Assembly (NCBI GenBank): GCA_031278675.1
Contig: JAITJY010000127.1
Span: 1 to 10,089 of the forward strand
From: Bifidobacteriaceae bacterium
GTDB lineage: Bacteria; Actinomycetota; Actinomycetes; Actinomycetales; WQXJ01
Direction: 5' to 3'
Length of the DNA: 10,089 nucleotides
Position numbers and translations under genes: made by a program. Positions 1-7,115 of the stretch are shown here, one piece after another; within the stretch, counting starts at the first letter, position 1; every line of letters begins with the position of its first letter. Below the pieces are notes generated by a model. That model was not told the origin of the DNA. It did no database searches and saw only the letters and a program-made list of their open reading frames with translations.

Positions 1-56
1 GGCCTGTCCGGTCTGGCCTGTCCGGTCTGGCCTGTCCGGTCTGGCCTGTCCGGTTT
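1..56. repeat. 14-bp tandem repeat, four copies, running off the left edge
   Basis: Four head-to-tail copies of the 14-base unit ggcctgtccggtct are visible. The first three are identical and the last ends in ttt instead of tct. The array starts at base 1, so it probably continues to the left of the window. Because 14 is not a multiple of three, each copy shifts the reading frame, and translation would give a 14-residue periodicity across all three frames. One + frame stays open from base 1 to a TAA at 175-177, and another hits TGA at 56-58. The array may therefore be the 3' end of an upstream gene or an intergenic minisatellite; the window does not decide this. Confidence 0.9.
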
Positions 57-60
57 GACC

Positions 61-118
61 GCGTCCGTCCCGGCGTCCGTCCCGGCCTCCGTCCCCGGCG
101 CCCGTCCCCGGCGCCCGG
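61..118. repeat. Degenerate 12-13-bp tandem repeat before the first gene
   Basis: Directly after the 14-bp array comes a second, unrelated tandem array with units gcgtccgtcccg (twice), gcctccgtccccg, gcgcccgtccccg and a partial gcgcccg. It is C-rich on the + strand and ends immediately before the ATG at 119. No Shine-Dalgarno-like sequence or promoter is visible in it. Read in the frame open from base 1, it gives Ser-Val-Pro-Ala repeats followed by an Arg/Gly-rich end at 177, which could be the disordered tail of an upstream protein. That coding interpretation is an inference. Confidence 0.8.
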
Positions 119-1726
119 ATGCGGGCTGGGGCGCAAGTCGGAGCAACGGCGCTGGTGGGAGGCGTGGGGTACGCTAACCGGGTGCAAGAAGCTGAAGCGA
201 AGACGGCAGTTGGCAAAGGCGGCGTCCGGGAGTGGTGGCGCCGGCGGCCGCGGCTATTTGTGGCGGTCTTTTGTCTGGCGGTCGGTAGCGTGGGCTTGTT
301 TGGCTATCTTGTCGCCGCGCTGTTGGTCAAGCCGATCGGCGACGATTATCTGTACTTCCACAATGCCCGCGAGTTCGGCACCGTCGGGTCGGTATTTTAC
401 CACATGGAGAAGTTTAATGGGCGCTATTCGCCGCAACTCTTCGTGGCGATAGCGTATCGGCTATTCGGCGTGGGCGCCTCGCGGGTCGGCTGTACTGTTT
501 TTATCCTTTTAGCATGGATTGCCTTTACCGTAGCGGCCGCCCAATTCCTGCCCTTGCGGCGCAAATACCATAAGATCAGTGCCGCCTGCATTGGCACGGT
601 CACGGCCTTTGCTTTTATGGCGGCCGCGCCGTCTGTTTTCGATTCGTTTTATTGGATGACTTCCGCAGTTCACTACAGCCTGCCGGTTTCCCTGTTAGCG
701 CTCACCGCTGTCTTGGTGGCCCGCCTGTTGGGGGCGTGGCGGCATCGTCCACGGCTGACCCGGACGGTCATCACCTGCTTGACTTGCCTGGCGGTATTCA
801 TGAGCGCGGGCATAAATGAACTGATCACGGCGTTGGGCCTTGGCCTGCTTGTGCTACTGCTGCTGGTTGATGCTCTTACCAAACGCTGGCGCTGCCGAGG
901 CGTGTTGGGGCTGTTGACCGCCTCTGCCCTCGCGGGGCTGGCGATTACCTATTTTGCGCCCGGTGCAACACAGCGGCGCGGGGTCACCATGGCGGAAGGC
1001 CCGATCGCGAACGGCCTGCGCTGCGTCGGACTGTTCTTTGAGAACTTGGCTGCCAGTTCGCTGGGCACCATGATCCTGGTGTGGTCGGCGGTGGCGTTGG
1101 CGGTGTTGGCTGTGACAACTCCGCCGTCCCCGCGCCTAGCTCGGTGGGTGTTGGCGGCCGGGGTCTTGATTGGCGTGGGCGGATCATGGGCGTTCGCCTT
1201 CGGGATCGGCTTTGCTGCAGCGGTCACTCCCTACCGCGCTCAAGTCCTCCCTGAGGCCGCCTTGGGCCTAGGCCTCGCAGTCTGCCTGGTGGCTTGCGGT
1301 TGGTTAGTGAGCGCTCACCTTGAAAGCCTGAGCTGGCGCTGGGCGCCGGTGGCTGCTTGCCTCATGGTGGCCCTCGCGGTGGCCGCCACGGCCGGCGACA
1401 CCCTGGGGCTGATCCGGGCCCTCGCGTTGCGGGGACAGATGGTGGTCCAGAGAGACATAGCCTTGGCCGAAGCGGTGGCGGCGGGGGAGACGGAGATCGA
1501 GATCCTTCCCGCACCGATCCTGTTTGCCCCAGCCCAAGGGACCGATATCTCGTTCAATCCGGACCGCAGGAACTATTTCGTGTCCGGCTACCGGTCCTAC
1601 ATGCGGGTCCCGGCGGACACCGTCTTTGTTCTCCAGGCCCAACCGGCCGGCTATTGCCTGTCCACGCCGGCCCCCGGGTTTTCCGGCGCCCGGACCTGCC
1701 AGCAGTTGGCCAGGTTGCGCGACTGA
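119..1726 (+). CDS. Polytopic membrane protein, DUF6056 / GT-C-like, glycan locus
   Basis: A 535-residue integral membrane protein with about ten to twelve hydrophobic segments, the first at about residues 46-70 and the last at about 408-428. The pattern matches DUF6056-type proteins, which are often found in surface-polysaccharide loci and resemble GT-C enzymes. Visible hallmarks are an acidic pair after the first segment (GDDYLY, 74-79), NGRYS at 100-104, a YWMTSAVHYSLP stretch at 178-189, NE at 233-234 and PGATQRR at 281-287. A soluble region of about 100 residues follows the last segment. In GT-C enzymes an acidic motif after the first helix is catalytic, so D75/D76 are candidate active-site residues. 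The start is uncertain: ATG 119 abuts repeats and lacks a Shine-Dalgarno sequence, and GTG 164 or GTG 182 would shorten a dubious 40-residue leader. Polymer, glycosyl transfer and modification roles all remain possible. Confidence 0.82.
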   Translation: MRAGAQVGATALVGGVGYANRVQEAEAKTAVGKGGVREWWRRRPRLFVAVFCLAVGSVGLFGYLVAALLVKPIGDDYLYFHNAREFGTVGSVFYHMEKFNGRYSPQLFVAIAYRLFGVGASRVGCTVFILLAWIAFTVAAAQFLPLRRKYHKISAACIGTVTAFAFMAAAPSVFDSFYWMTSAVHYSLPVSLLALTAVLVARLLGAWRHRPRLTRTVITCLTCLAVFMSAGINELITALGLGLLVLLLLVDALTKRWRCRGVLGLLTASALAGLAITYFAPGATQRRGVTMAEGPIANGLRCVGLFFENLAASSLGTMILVWSAVALAVLAVTTPPSPRLARWVLAAGVLIGVGGSWAFAFGIGFAAAVTPYRAQVLPEAALGLGLAVCLVACGWLVSAHLESLSWRWAPVAACLMVALAVAATAGDTLGLIRALALRGQMVVQRDIALAEAVAAGETEIEILPAPILFAPAQGTDISFNPDRRNYFVSGYRSYMRVPADTVFVLQAQPAGYCLSTPAPGFSGARTCQQLARLRD

Positions 1727-1811
1727 ATGGCACCAACGCGGGCTGGACCGGTTGCGAGGAGGCGAAACTCGGCTCAGGTGCAAAGGTTTCGGCTAGCTAG
1801 TCGGGCTAGAC

Positions 1812-3122
1812 TTGCGCACCGTGGCTGATGTGCGGGGGAACCATCGGGTTCTGTATGTGGCTTGGGGATTCCCGCCCTACACGGGCGCGGGGATGGCTAA
1901 TCCGCTGGCGGCCGTCAACACGGTGGCGCGCCGGGGCCATGATGTGACGGTGTTGAGCGCCGATCCGGCGACTTACGACTTGATCCAGGGTTCCGATTGG
2001 GCTCTGGTGGACCTGATTGATCCCCGGGTCAAGGTGGTTCGCGTGCGCCAGCCCCCGGGGGTGCGCGACCCGGTGATCAACCGCTGGCATGACACAAGAC
2101 TCCTCGCACCGGGCATCTGGGAGAAGATCGACGCCGAGCAGACCACCGTGATCCATCCGGACCCGATCCTGAACCCTTGGTTCCCGGCTTGGCGGCCGGC
2201 GGCCTCGGCAGCGGCCCGCGCATTACATGATCACGCACCATTTGACCTGGTGATCGCCAATATTCTGCCCGCTGTGGCGGCTGGCGTGGCACTGAGTGTC
2301 AACCTGGCGACCGGGATTCCAATGGTGCTGGTGGAGCGTGATTCGTGGGTCTTCAGCCCCTATACGGGTCAACCGTATGATGATGCGGCCCTGTCGCGGC
2401 CCCTGCTGGAGGAGATCATGAGCCGGGCCGTCCAAGTCTGGTACATCAACCAGCCTTTGGCGCACCTCCACCGCCGCGAGTTCCCCGCCTGGGCGCACAA
2501 GATCAAGGAGGTGCGTAACGCCTGGGATGCGGAGTTCATCCCTGAGCAGATCACACCGCCGTCCAGGGCGGGCCGCGACGGCTTGGTTTTCCGGTTTGTC
2601 GGGACGATGGCGCCACGCGGCTTCCCGTGGCAGTTCGTCGAGGAGGCGTGGACGTTGGCACGCGAGGCCAGCCCAGTGGTCCGGGCCTCTGTTCTGGAGT
2701 TCGTCGGACCGGGGTCGCGGCTTGCCGAAAGCCGCTCTGAGATTGGTATGCGGGCCGCCGACAGGGTGCCAAAAGGCGGGCTCGCCGAGTTGTACGCTCA
2801 AACCGACGCGCTCTTGTTCATCAAAGAGGGCGGCGGTATGGTGACCTCCGGCAAGATCTACGAATACTTGGCGACGGGCCTGCCGATTGTGACATCCCTG
2901 GTCCCGGACCATGACGCCCGGGCGGTGTTGGCGGGTCGGCCGCTGTGGTTCGACGCGAAGGAGCACACCCCCCAGGGTTTGGCCGAAGCGTTTGTGCGGG
3001 CCGCAGCCCAGGCGCCGGTCCCGCAGGAGACCGCAGGCGCTCATCGCCACGCCGCAGCCTACCGCCGTGACAACGTGATGGACGCAGCCCTGGCACAGCT
3101 AGAAGAGGAACTGGGGTGGTAA
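1812..3122 (+). CDS. GT-B glycosyltransferase (GT4-like), first of three
   Basis: A 436-residue protein with the two-lobe layout of GT-B glycosyltransferases, probably cytoplasmic and adding one sugar to a lipid-linked glycan. The N-lobe opens with a beta strand and glycine-rich loop (VLYVAWGFPPYTGAGMAN, 13-30) followed by the RRGHDVTVLSAD element (40-51), typical of GT4-like enzymes. The C-lobe begins near VFRFVGTMAPRG (259-270). It holds the nucleotide-sugar binding region with EGGGMVTSGKIYEYLATG (339-356), where E351 matches the second Glu of the family's E-x7-E motif; the first Glu position is not acidic. The start is TTG 1812, the most upstream possible because an in-frame TAG lies at 1794-1796. 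GTG 1821 and GTG 1830 are alternatives, and none has a clear Shine-Dalgarno sequence. It lies 85 bases after the membrane protein and overlaps the next gene. Donor and acceptor are unknown. Confidence 0.88.
   Translation: MRTVADVRGNHRVLYVAWGFPPYTGAGMANPLAAVNTVARRGHDVTVLSADPATYDLIQGSDWALVDLIDPRVKVVRVRQPPGVRDPVINRWHDTRLLAPGIWEKIDAEQTTVIHPDPILNPWFPAWRPAASAAARALHDHAPFDLVIANILPAVAAGVALSVNLATGIPMVLVERDSWVFSPYTGQPYDDAALSRPLLEEIMSRAVQVWYINQPLAHLHRREFPAWAHKIKEVRNAWDAEFIPEQITPPSRAGRDGLVFRFVGTMAPRGFPWQFVEEAWTLAREASPVVRASVLEFVGPGSRLAESRSEIGMRAADRVPKGGLAELYAQTDALLFIKEGGGMVTSGKIYEYLATGLPIVTSLVPDHDARAVLAGRPLWFDAKEHTPQGLAEAFVRAAAQAPVPQETAGAHRHAAAYRRDNVMDAALAQLEEELGW
3105..3110 (+). promoter_or_regulatory. 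Probable ribosome binding site for the second glycosyltransferase
   Basis: A gaggaa stretch inside the end of the preceding gene lies 5 bases before GTG 3116 and 11 bases before ATG 3122. The shorter spacing favours GTG and the better codon favours ATG; the two starts differ by only two residues. The stop TAA at 3120-3122 shares its last base with that ATG, an arrangement typical of translational coupling. Confidence 0.5.
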
Positions 3123-4768
3123 TGGCTGCGACTCGAGTGAGCCTGTTTGGCGTGGTCGGCGGCCCTACCACTGAAAACCAGCGTGGTGTCCGCAGCCCGG
3201 TTCAAGACGCCCCGGCGCTGCCTCGTCGGCTCGGCGGCCTTGACCTGAGGCCCATAGTGTTGCGCGGCCGGAAACCGCAGCGCTGGCCTCGCCAGGTCCG
3301 GGCGGCTTTGGCGACGGCCCCGCAGGGGCCGAAGATTCTCTTGGTCCCTGACCAGCGGTTCGCGCACGCCGTGGCGCAAGCGGTGCGTGGCCGGTTGGAC
3401 CGGTTGGCTGTGACAACACCGCAGGCGGTGACCGGCGCACTCGGTGCGTTGCGCCGGGGGGAGTCGCTGGCGGACCTGGTCTACCCGCCGATCGCTTCGC
3501 CGCGCCGGGCTTTGGAGCAGGCCGGGTTGGTCTGCACCGACGGACCGCGGTGGGAGGTCCAACCCGGGAGCGGAGGCAATGGGCCCTGGCTTGGGTTCAC
3601 GCAGCGCGGCGTCACGGTGGAACTGGCCAGATTGCGGCCGCTGGAGCGGGCGGCGGTTGCCTCCCGGATCGGTCCGGCCCGTTCAGCCGGTGGCCATCTG
3701 CTGATTGGGCCGCTCAATTATGCTGGCCAAGGGCGCGCTTGGGCCCGGGCGGTAGAACAGTTTGTGCCCGGGTTTACGGCGGCGAATATTGCGCCTCGGG
3801 GCGGGAATGCGCTGGGTTTCGATGCCGATTATTCCTTCTCCAACTACGAATTCGATGACCCGGTCACTCGCCTCGACTTGGCGCTCGAATTCGGGGCTCC
3901 CGCGACGCATGTGTTGGTCGAAGACCTTCGCCCGGTCTTCGGCTTGGCGCGGCTGCGCGAACCCGAACGCAGTGTCGCCGCAGCGGTCCGCGAAATCGAG
4001 GCCTTGACGGCATCGGGCCGTCGGGTCGGCATCTTGGTGCACGGCTCGGTGGCGCGGGCCCCAAAGCGGCACCGGGCAATGTATCCGTGGTCGCCGTTCA
4101 GCGAGGAAGATCTGTTGGAGATCAGCAGCCTCTATGAGGACACCGCCGCTGAACTGAACGCCGGGTTCGAGGCAATCGGCTCTAAGAACATACCTGTGTT
4201 CGTGTCAACCCTTGATATGGTGGACTTTGTGCCGAACGCCGTCTGGCTCCCGGACGTGGCCCGCCCGGCGGACTTTGCGCCGGCGCCGGCGTGGCAGCCG
4301 GGGAAACGTCTGCGCGTGGCGCACGTCCCGTCATCGGACATCAAGAAGGGCTCCAGCCTGGTCGACTTCGCCCTCGCCGGCCTGGCGGCACAAGGCGTGA
4401 TAGAGCATATCTCTGTGCGCAATGTCCCGTCGGTCAGGATTCCGGGGTTGCTGCGCAGCGTAGACGTGGTGGTAGACCAGGTGGTGTTAGGCAATCCTGG
4501 CGTACTGGTGATCGAGGCGATGGCGGCCGGCCGGGTCGCGGTGGCTCATGTCGCGGACCACGTCAGGCGTCGTTTCCCCGAGCCGCTGCCGGTCATCGAG
4601 GCAGACCCGCTGAGCCTGCGCGAGACCATCGCAGACATCGCAGCCGACCCGGACCGCTACCGGCCAGTTGCCGAGGCTGGCCCCGGCTTCGCGCGCCGTT
4701 GCCACGATGGGCGCCTCGCCGCCGAAGTCCTAACGCGGCATTTCCTGAAACCGGAGGCAATTGCGTGA
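3116..4768 (+). CDS. GT-B-like glycosyltransferase with unassigned N-terminal region
   Basis: A 550-residue protein whose C-terminal part looks like a GT-B nucleotide-sugar binding lobe. LRVAHVPSSDIKKGSS (399-414) starts it, and VDQVVLGNPGVLVIEAMAAG (453-472) resembles the DQ...G..G....EAMA.G pattern of polysaccharide glycosyltransferases, with E467 as the likely donor-binding Glu. The first Glu of classic GT4 E-x7-E is replaced by Gly, which also occurs in that variant pattern. The middle (GPLNYAGQGRAWARA, 198-212) resembles an N-lobe start. The first ~190 residues, rich in Arg, Ala and Pro, match no domain I recognise and make the protein longer than the usual 350-430. The start is GTG 3116 (or ATG 3122), overlapping the previous stop, and the end overlaps the next start by GTGA at 4765-4768. 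Sugar specificity is unknown. Confidence 0.85.
   Translation: MVMAATRVSLFGVVGGPTTENQRGVRSPVQDAPALPRRLGGLDLRPIVLRGRKPQRWPRQVRAALATAPQGPKILLVPDQRFAHAVAQAVRGRLDRLAVTTPQAVTGALGALRRGESLADLVYPPIASPRRALEQAGLVCTDGPRWEVQPGSGGNGPWLGFTQRGVTVELARLRPLERAAVASRIGPARSAGGHLLIGPLNYAGQGRAWARAVEQFVPGFTAANIAPRGGNALGFDADYSFSNYEFDDPVTRLDLALEFGAPATHVLVEDLRPVFGLARLREPERSVAAAVREIEALTASGRRVGILVHGSVARAPKRHRAMYPWSPFSEEDLLEISSLYEDTAAELNAGFEAIGSKNIPVFVSTLDMVDFVPNAVWLPDVARPADFAPAPAWQPGKRLRVAHVPSSDIKKGSSLVDFALAGLAAQGVIEHISVRNVPSVRIPGLLRSVDVVVDQVVLGNPGVLVIEAMAAGRVAVAHVADHVRRRFPEPLPVIEADPLSLRETIADIAADPDRYRPVAEAGPGFARRCHDGRLAAEVLTRHFLKPEAIA
4753..4757 (+). promoter_or_regulatory. Strong Shine-Dalgarno site fixing the start at 4765
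   Basis: A perfect ggagg core lies 7 bases before GTG 4765. It sets the start of the following gene well downstream of the more distant in-frame ATG at 4291, which lies deep inside the preceding glycosyltransferase. It is the clearest ribosome binding site in the window. Confidence 0.8.
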
Positions 4769-5469
4769 AACTGCTCGACGAACTATTTGACCAGGCAGAA
4801 GACCAGGGTTTGGTCATCGAAGTGGACCTTGATGCTCCCGCCTACTTGCACGATGCCGTCCACCGCCACCGCGCAAAAGCCCGCACCCCAGCCCCCCAGG
4901 GCGGTGGCACAGCACAGGGTCGGCTCTGCGTGCTTGGCGAGATCAGGCCATTGGCGACGGGCGACTGGTTCGTGCTGGACCTGGCCGGCGGCCGGACCTT
5001 GGAGGCGCCGCGAGTGGCGGCGACCGAGTTGGCTAGCGCCGGCGCCCAGTTGCATTCGGTGGTCTGGTTGGAAGGCGGCGAAGCGCTCGCCGTGGGGCGT
5101 GCGACTAAGACTCCGGAAGCGGTCGGGCCGCTCTTCGAGGTGCTGGGGGCGGCGCGTGGCTTGTTCGAGCCGGGGCGGGCGGCATCGTCCATCGACTTCT
5201 TGACGTGGGCCAACGCGGAAGTGGCGGTCAGGGCGAACTCGTCGGCGGTGGCTGGGGCGTTGGCGGGCCGCATGGGTGAACTGGAGACCGTGGCCACCAG
5301 CTACCCCGAGTTGGTGGAGCGGCTGGCCGAGAGCCAAGAGCAGACGCTGGCGGCGAAAGAACGAATTATCGAGATAAGCGGTATGCTGGTTTTCCGCATT
5401 GAGCGGAAGATCAGATATCTCGCGCGGCGACTCGTGCGTCGTGGAACACCGCCACAAGAATCCAAATGA
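4765..5469 (+). CDS. Protein of unknown function, 234 aa, basic helical C-terminus
   Basis: I do not recognise a family for this 234-residue protein. It starts at GTG 4765 behind a strong ggagg, overlapping the previous stop (GTGA), so it is probably co-translated with the glycosyltransferase before it. There is no signal peptide and no clear transmembrane segment. Residues 1-155 look like a soluble alpha/beta domain, with hydrophobic strands such as GLVIEVDL (15-22) and WFVLDLAGG (68-76). Residues 165-205 are Glu/Leu/Ala-rich and probably helical or coiled-coil. The end, about 206-227, is an amphipathic Arg/Lys-rich helix (FRIERKIRYLARRLVRR) like the membrane-associating basic tails seen on some polysaccharide glycosyltransferases. 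It might be a membrane-bound partner or scaffold for the neighbouring glycosyltransferases; this is inference from position and tail only. The overlap with the next ATG (ATGA, 5466-5469) continues the operon. Confidence 0.85.
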   Translation: MKLLDELFDQAEDQGLVIEVDLDAPAYLHDAVHRHRAKARTPAPQGGGTAQGRLCVLGEIRPLATGDWFVLDLAGGRTLEAPRVAATELASAGAQLHSVVWLEGGEALAVGRATKTPEAVGPLFEVLGAARGLFEPGRAASSIDFLTWANAEVAVRANSSAVAGALAGRMGELETVATSYPELVERLAESQEQTLAAKERIIEISGMLVFRIERKIRYLARRLVRRGTPPQESK

Positions 5470-5487
5470 TGCTTCGGCGCGGCCGGC

Positions 5488-5495
5488 GGAAGGGA
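5488..5495 (+). promoter_or_regulatory. Ribosome binding site selecting TTG 5505 for the dehydrogenase
   Basis: The purine-rich ggaaggga ends 9 bases before TTG 5505. Starting there gives MKIAVVALGKIGLP, the normal N-terminus of nucleotide-sugar dehydrogenases. The alternative tandem ATGs at 5466 and 5469 would add 12-13 basic residues and have no comparable site upstream, although ATG 5466 overlaps the preceding TGA in the usual ATGA way. Confidence 0.6.
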
Positions 5496-5504
5496 ACAGC
5501 TAAA

Positions 5505-7115
5505 TTGAAGATCGCGGTAGTCGCACTGGGGAAGATTGGATTGCCGCTGGCGGTACAGTTCGCCTCGAAGGGTCATCAGGTGGTCGGCGTCGACATCAAT
5601 GCCGACGTGGTGGGGGCCGTCGCCCGGGGAGTCGAGCCGTTCCCGGGTGAGGCGTTGCTGGGCGAGAAACTGGCAGAACTGGTCCCGGCGGGGCGCTTGC
5701 GCGCCACCACCGACTATGCGGACGCTATTCCTGGCGCGGACGCGATCGTGGTGGTGGTGCCGCTGTTCGTGAATGATCAGACGTGGCTCCCGGATTTCGG
5801 CTGGATGGAGGCGGCCACGCAGTCACTGGCGGAGCACTTGAGTCCTGGGACGCTCGTGTCCTATGAGACCACACTGCCTGTCGGCACCACCCGCGAGCGG
5901 TGGCGGCCCCTGATTGAGCAGGTCAGCGGCTTGACTGAGGGGGCTGATTTTGACCTGGTGTTCAGCCCGGAACGGGTGTTGACCGGGCGCGTTTTCCAGG
6001 ATTTGCGGCGTTATCCGAAGCTGATCGGGGGGCTCAGTGAACGGGGTGCGCAGCGGGCCAAGGAGTTTTATGAAGCAGTGCTGGATTTCGATCCCCGCGC
6101 TGACTTGGAGCGCCCGAATGGCGTTTGGGATTTGGGGAGTGCCGAGGCGGCCGAATTGGCGAAGCTGGCGGAGACCACTTTCCGGGATGTCAACATTGGT
6201 TTGGCGAACGAATTTGCGCGGTTTGCCGCCCGTCATGGCATTGATATCTACCAGGTGATTGAGGCGTCTAACTCGCAGCCTTATTCGCACATCCATTTGC
6301 CGGGCGTGGCTGTCGGCGGCCACTGCATACCGGTCTATCCCAGACTGTACCTGTACAACGATCCGGACGCGAGCGTGGTCCGTGCTGCCCGCGCGGCCAA
6401 CATGGCGATGCCCGCCTACACCGTTGGCTTGGCCGAAGCCGCCCTGGATGGTGGCCTGGGCGGCAAGACAGTTGCCGTGTTGGGCGCCTCTTACCGCGGC
6501 CGGGTCAAAGAAACCGCGTTTTCTGGGGTGTTTCCCCTGGTGGCCGAACTGCGTCAACGCGGTGCCAACGTGGTGGTGGGGGACCCCATGTACACCGACG
6601 CGGAACTGGAGGGCTTCGGCTGGACGCCTTATCACTTCGGGACTCGCGTCGACGCGGCCGTCATCCAGGCCGACCACCCCGTCTATGCCGACCTGGTGCC
6701 CGCCGACCTTCCCGGGATCCAGGTGTTGGTTGATGGGCGGCGCGTCACCAAGCCCGAGAACTGGGTGGGCGTGACCCGCCTAGTGATTGGTGACGGCTCG
6801 GCCGCCCAGCCCCCAGACGGGGAGTTGCGCCGCGACGATGCCGCCGCCCAGGTCCCGGATGCTCCCGTGGCCCAGGACCCGGATGGGGCGTTGCGCCGCG
6901 ACGATGCCGCCGCCCAGGTCCCGGACGCGGCCGTGGCCCAGCCCCCGGACGGGGCGTTGCGCCGCGACGATGCCGTGGCCCAGGTCCCGGATGGGGCGTT
7001 GTGCCGCGACGATGCCGCAGCCCAGGTCCCGGATGCTCCCGCCGCCCAGGGGCGCGGCGGTGGCGAGGGCTGGGACCAGGGCGGGCCGGATGTTGCGGGG
7101 GCCGCGCGTGACTGA
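5505..7115 (+). CDS. Nucleotide-sugar dehydrogenase (UDP-ManNAc/UDP-Glc DH superfamily) with repeat tail
   Basis: A 536-residue NAD-dependent enzyme of the superfamily that oxidises C6 of a UDP-sugar to a uronic acid, supplying an acidic sugar for the glycan. A Rossmann domain opens with ALGKIGLP (7-14) and D30 at the ribose-binding position. TTLPVGTT (122-129) and SPERVLTGR (154-162) are family motifs. The central helix has KLAETTFRDVNI (220-231), with K220 as the conserved lysine. GGHCIPVYP (271-279) carries the catalytic Cys274, and a C-terminal domain follows (GASYRGRVKETAFS, 327-340). Numbering is from TTG 5505; ATG 5466 would give 549 residues. The usual catalytic Asn and Asp positions are Thr224 and Tyr278 here. 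The enzyme domain ends near residue 430, the normal family length. The last ~105 residues are a Gln/Pro/Asp/Ala-rich repeat tail. The exact substrate cannot be told from sequence. Confidence 0.93.
   Translation: MKIAVVALGKIGLPLAVQFASKGHQVVGVDINADVVGAVARGVEPFPGEALLGEKLAELVPAGRLRATTDYADAIPGADAIVVVVPLFVNDQTWLPDFGWMEAATQSLAEHLSPGTLVSYETTLPVGTTRERWRPLIEQVSGLTEGADFDLVFSPERVLTGRVFQDLRRYPKLIGGLSERGAQRAKEFYEAVLDFDPRADLERPNGVWDLGSAEAAELAKLAETTFRDVNIGLANEFARFAARHGIDIYQVIEASNSQPYSHIHLPGVAVGGHCIPVYPRLYLYNDPDASVVRAARAANMAMPAYTVGLAEAALDGGLGGKTVAVLGASYRGRVKETAFSGVFPLVAELRQRGANVVVGDPMYTDAELEGFGWTPYHFGTRVDAAVIQADHPVYADLVPADLPGIQVLVDGRRVTKPENWVGVTRLVIGDGSAAQPPDGELRRDDAAAQVPDAPVAQDPDGALRRDDAAAQVPDAAVAQPPDGALRRDDAVAQVPDGALCRDDAAAQVPDAPAAQGRGGGEGWDQGGPDVAGAARD
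6819..7058 (+). repeat. In-frame tandem repeat in the dehydrogenase tail (66/66/42/66 bp)
   Basis: There are four units at 6819-6884, 6885-6950, 6951-6992 and 6993-7058. Each starts with a Gly codon and encodes a core like GALRRDDAAAQVPD, followed in three of them by an eight-residue extension such as APVAQDPD. The third unit lacks that extension (24 bases). All unit lengths are multiples of three, so the dehydrogenase frame is kept. The DNA copies are nearly identical, pointing to recent duplication. The encoded tail is charged and probably disordered. Confidence 0.93.

Noticed and set aside
1..118. CRISPR array
   Set aside because: The units are 12-14 bp and directly contiguous, with no unique spacers between them.
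1755..1811. aggagg-like purine run at 1755-1761 and three CTAG tetranucleotides at 1793-1809 between the first two genes
   Set aside because: The purine run is about 50 bases from the next start, so it is not that gene's ribosome site. The small frame after it (GTG 1778) has no support. The CTAG cluster has no evident function or hairpin-plus-T-run terminator.
2223..3050. 275-codon ORF on the - strand
   Set aside because: It is antisense to the first glycosyltransferase in high-GC DNA where shadow frames are often open; the product shows no domain.
4291..4764. Upstream extension of the 234-aa protein to ATG 4291
   Set aside because: It would overlap most of the preceding glycosyltransferase's C-lobe out of frame; the strong ggagg before GTG 4765 and the Arg/Gly-rich extension argue for the shorter form.
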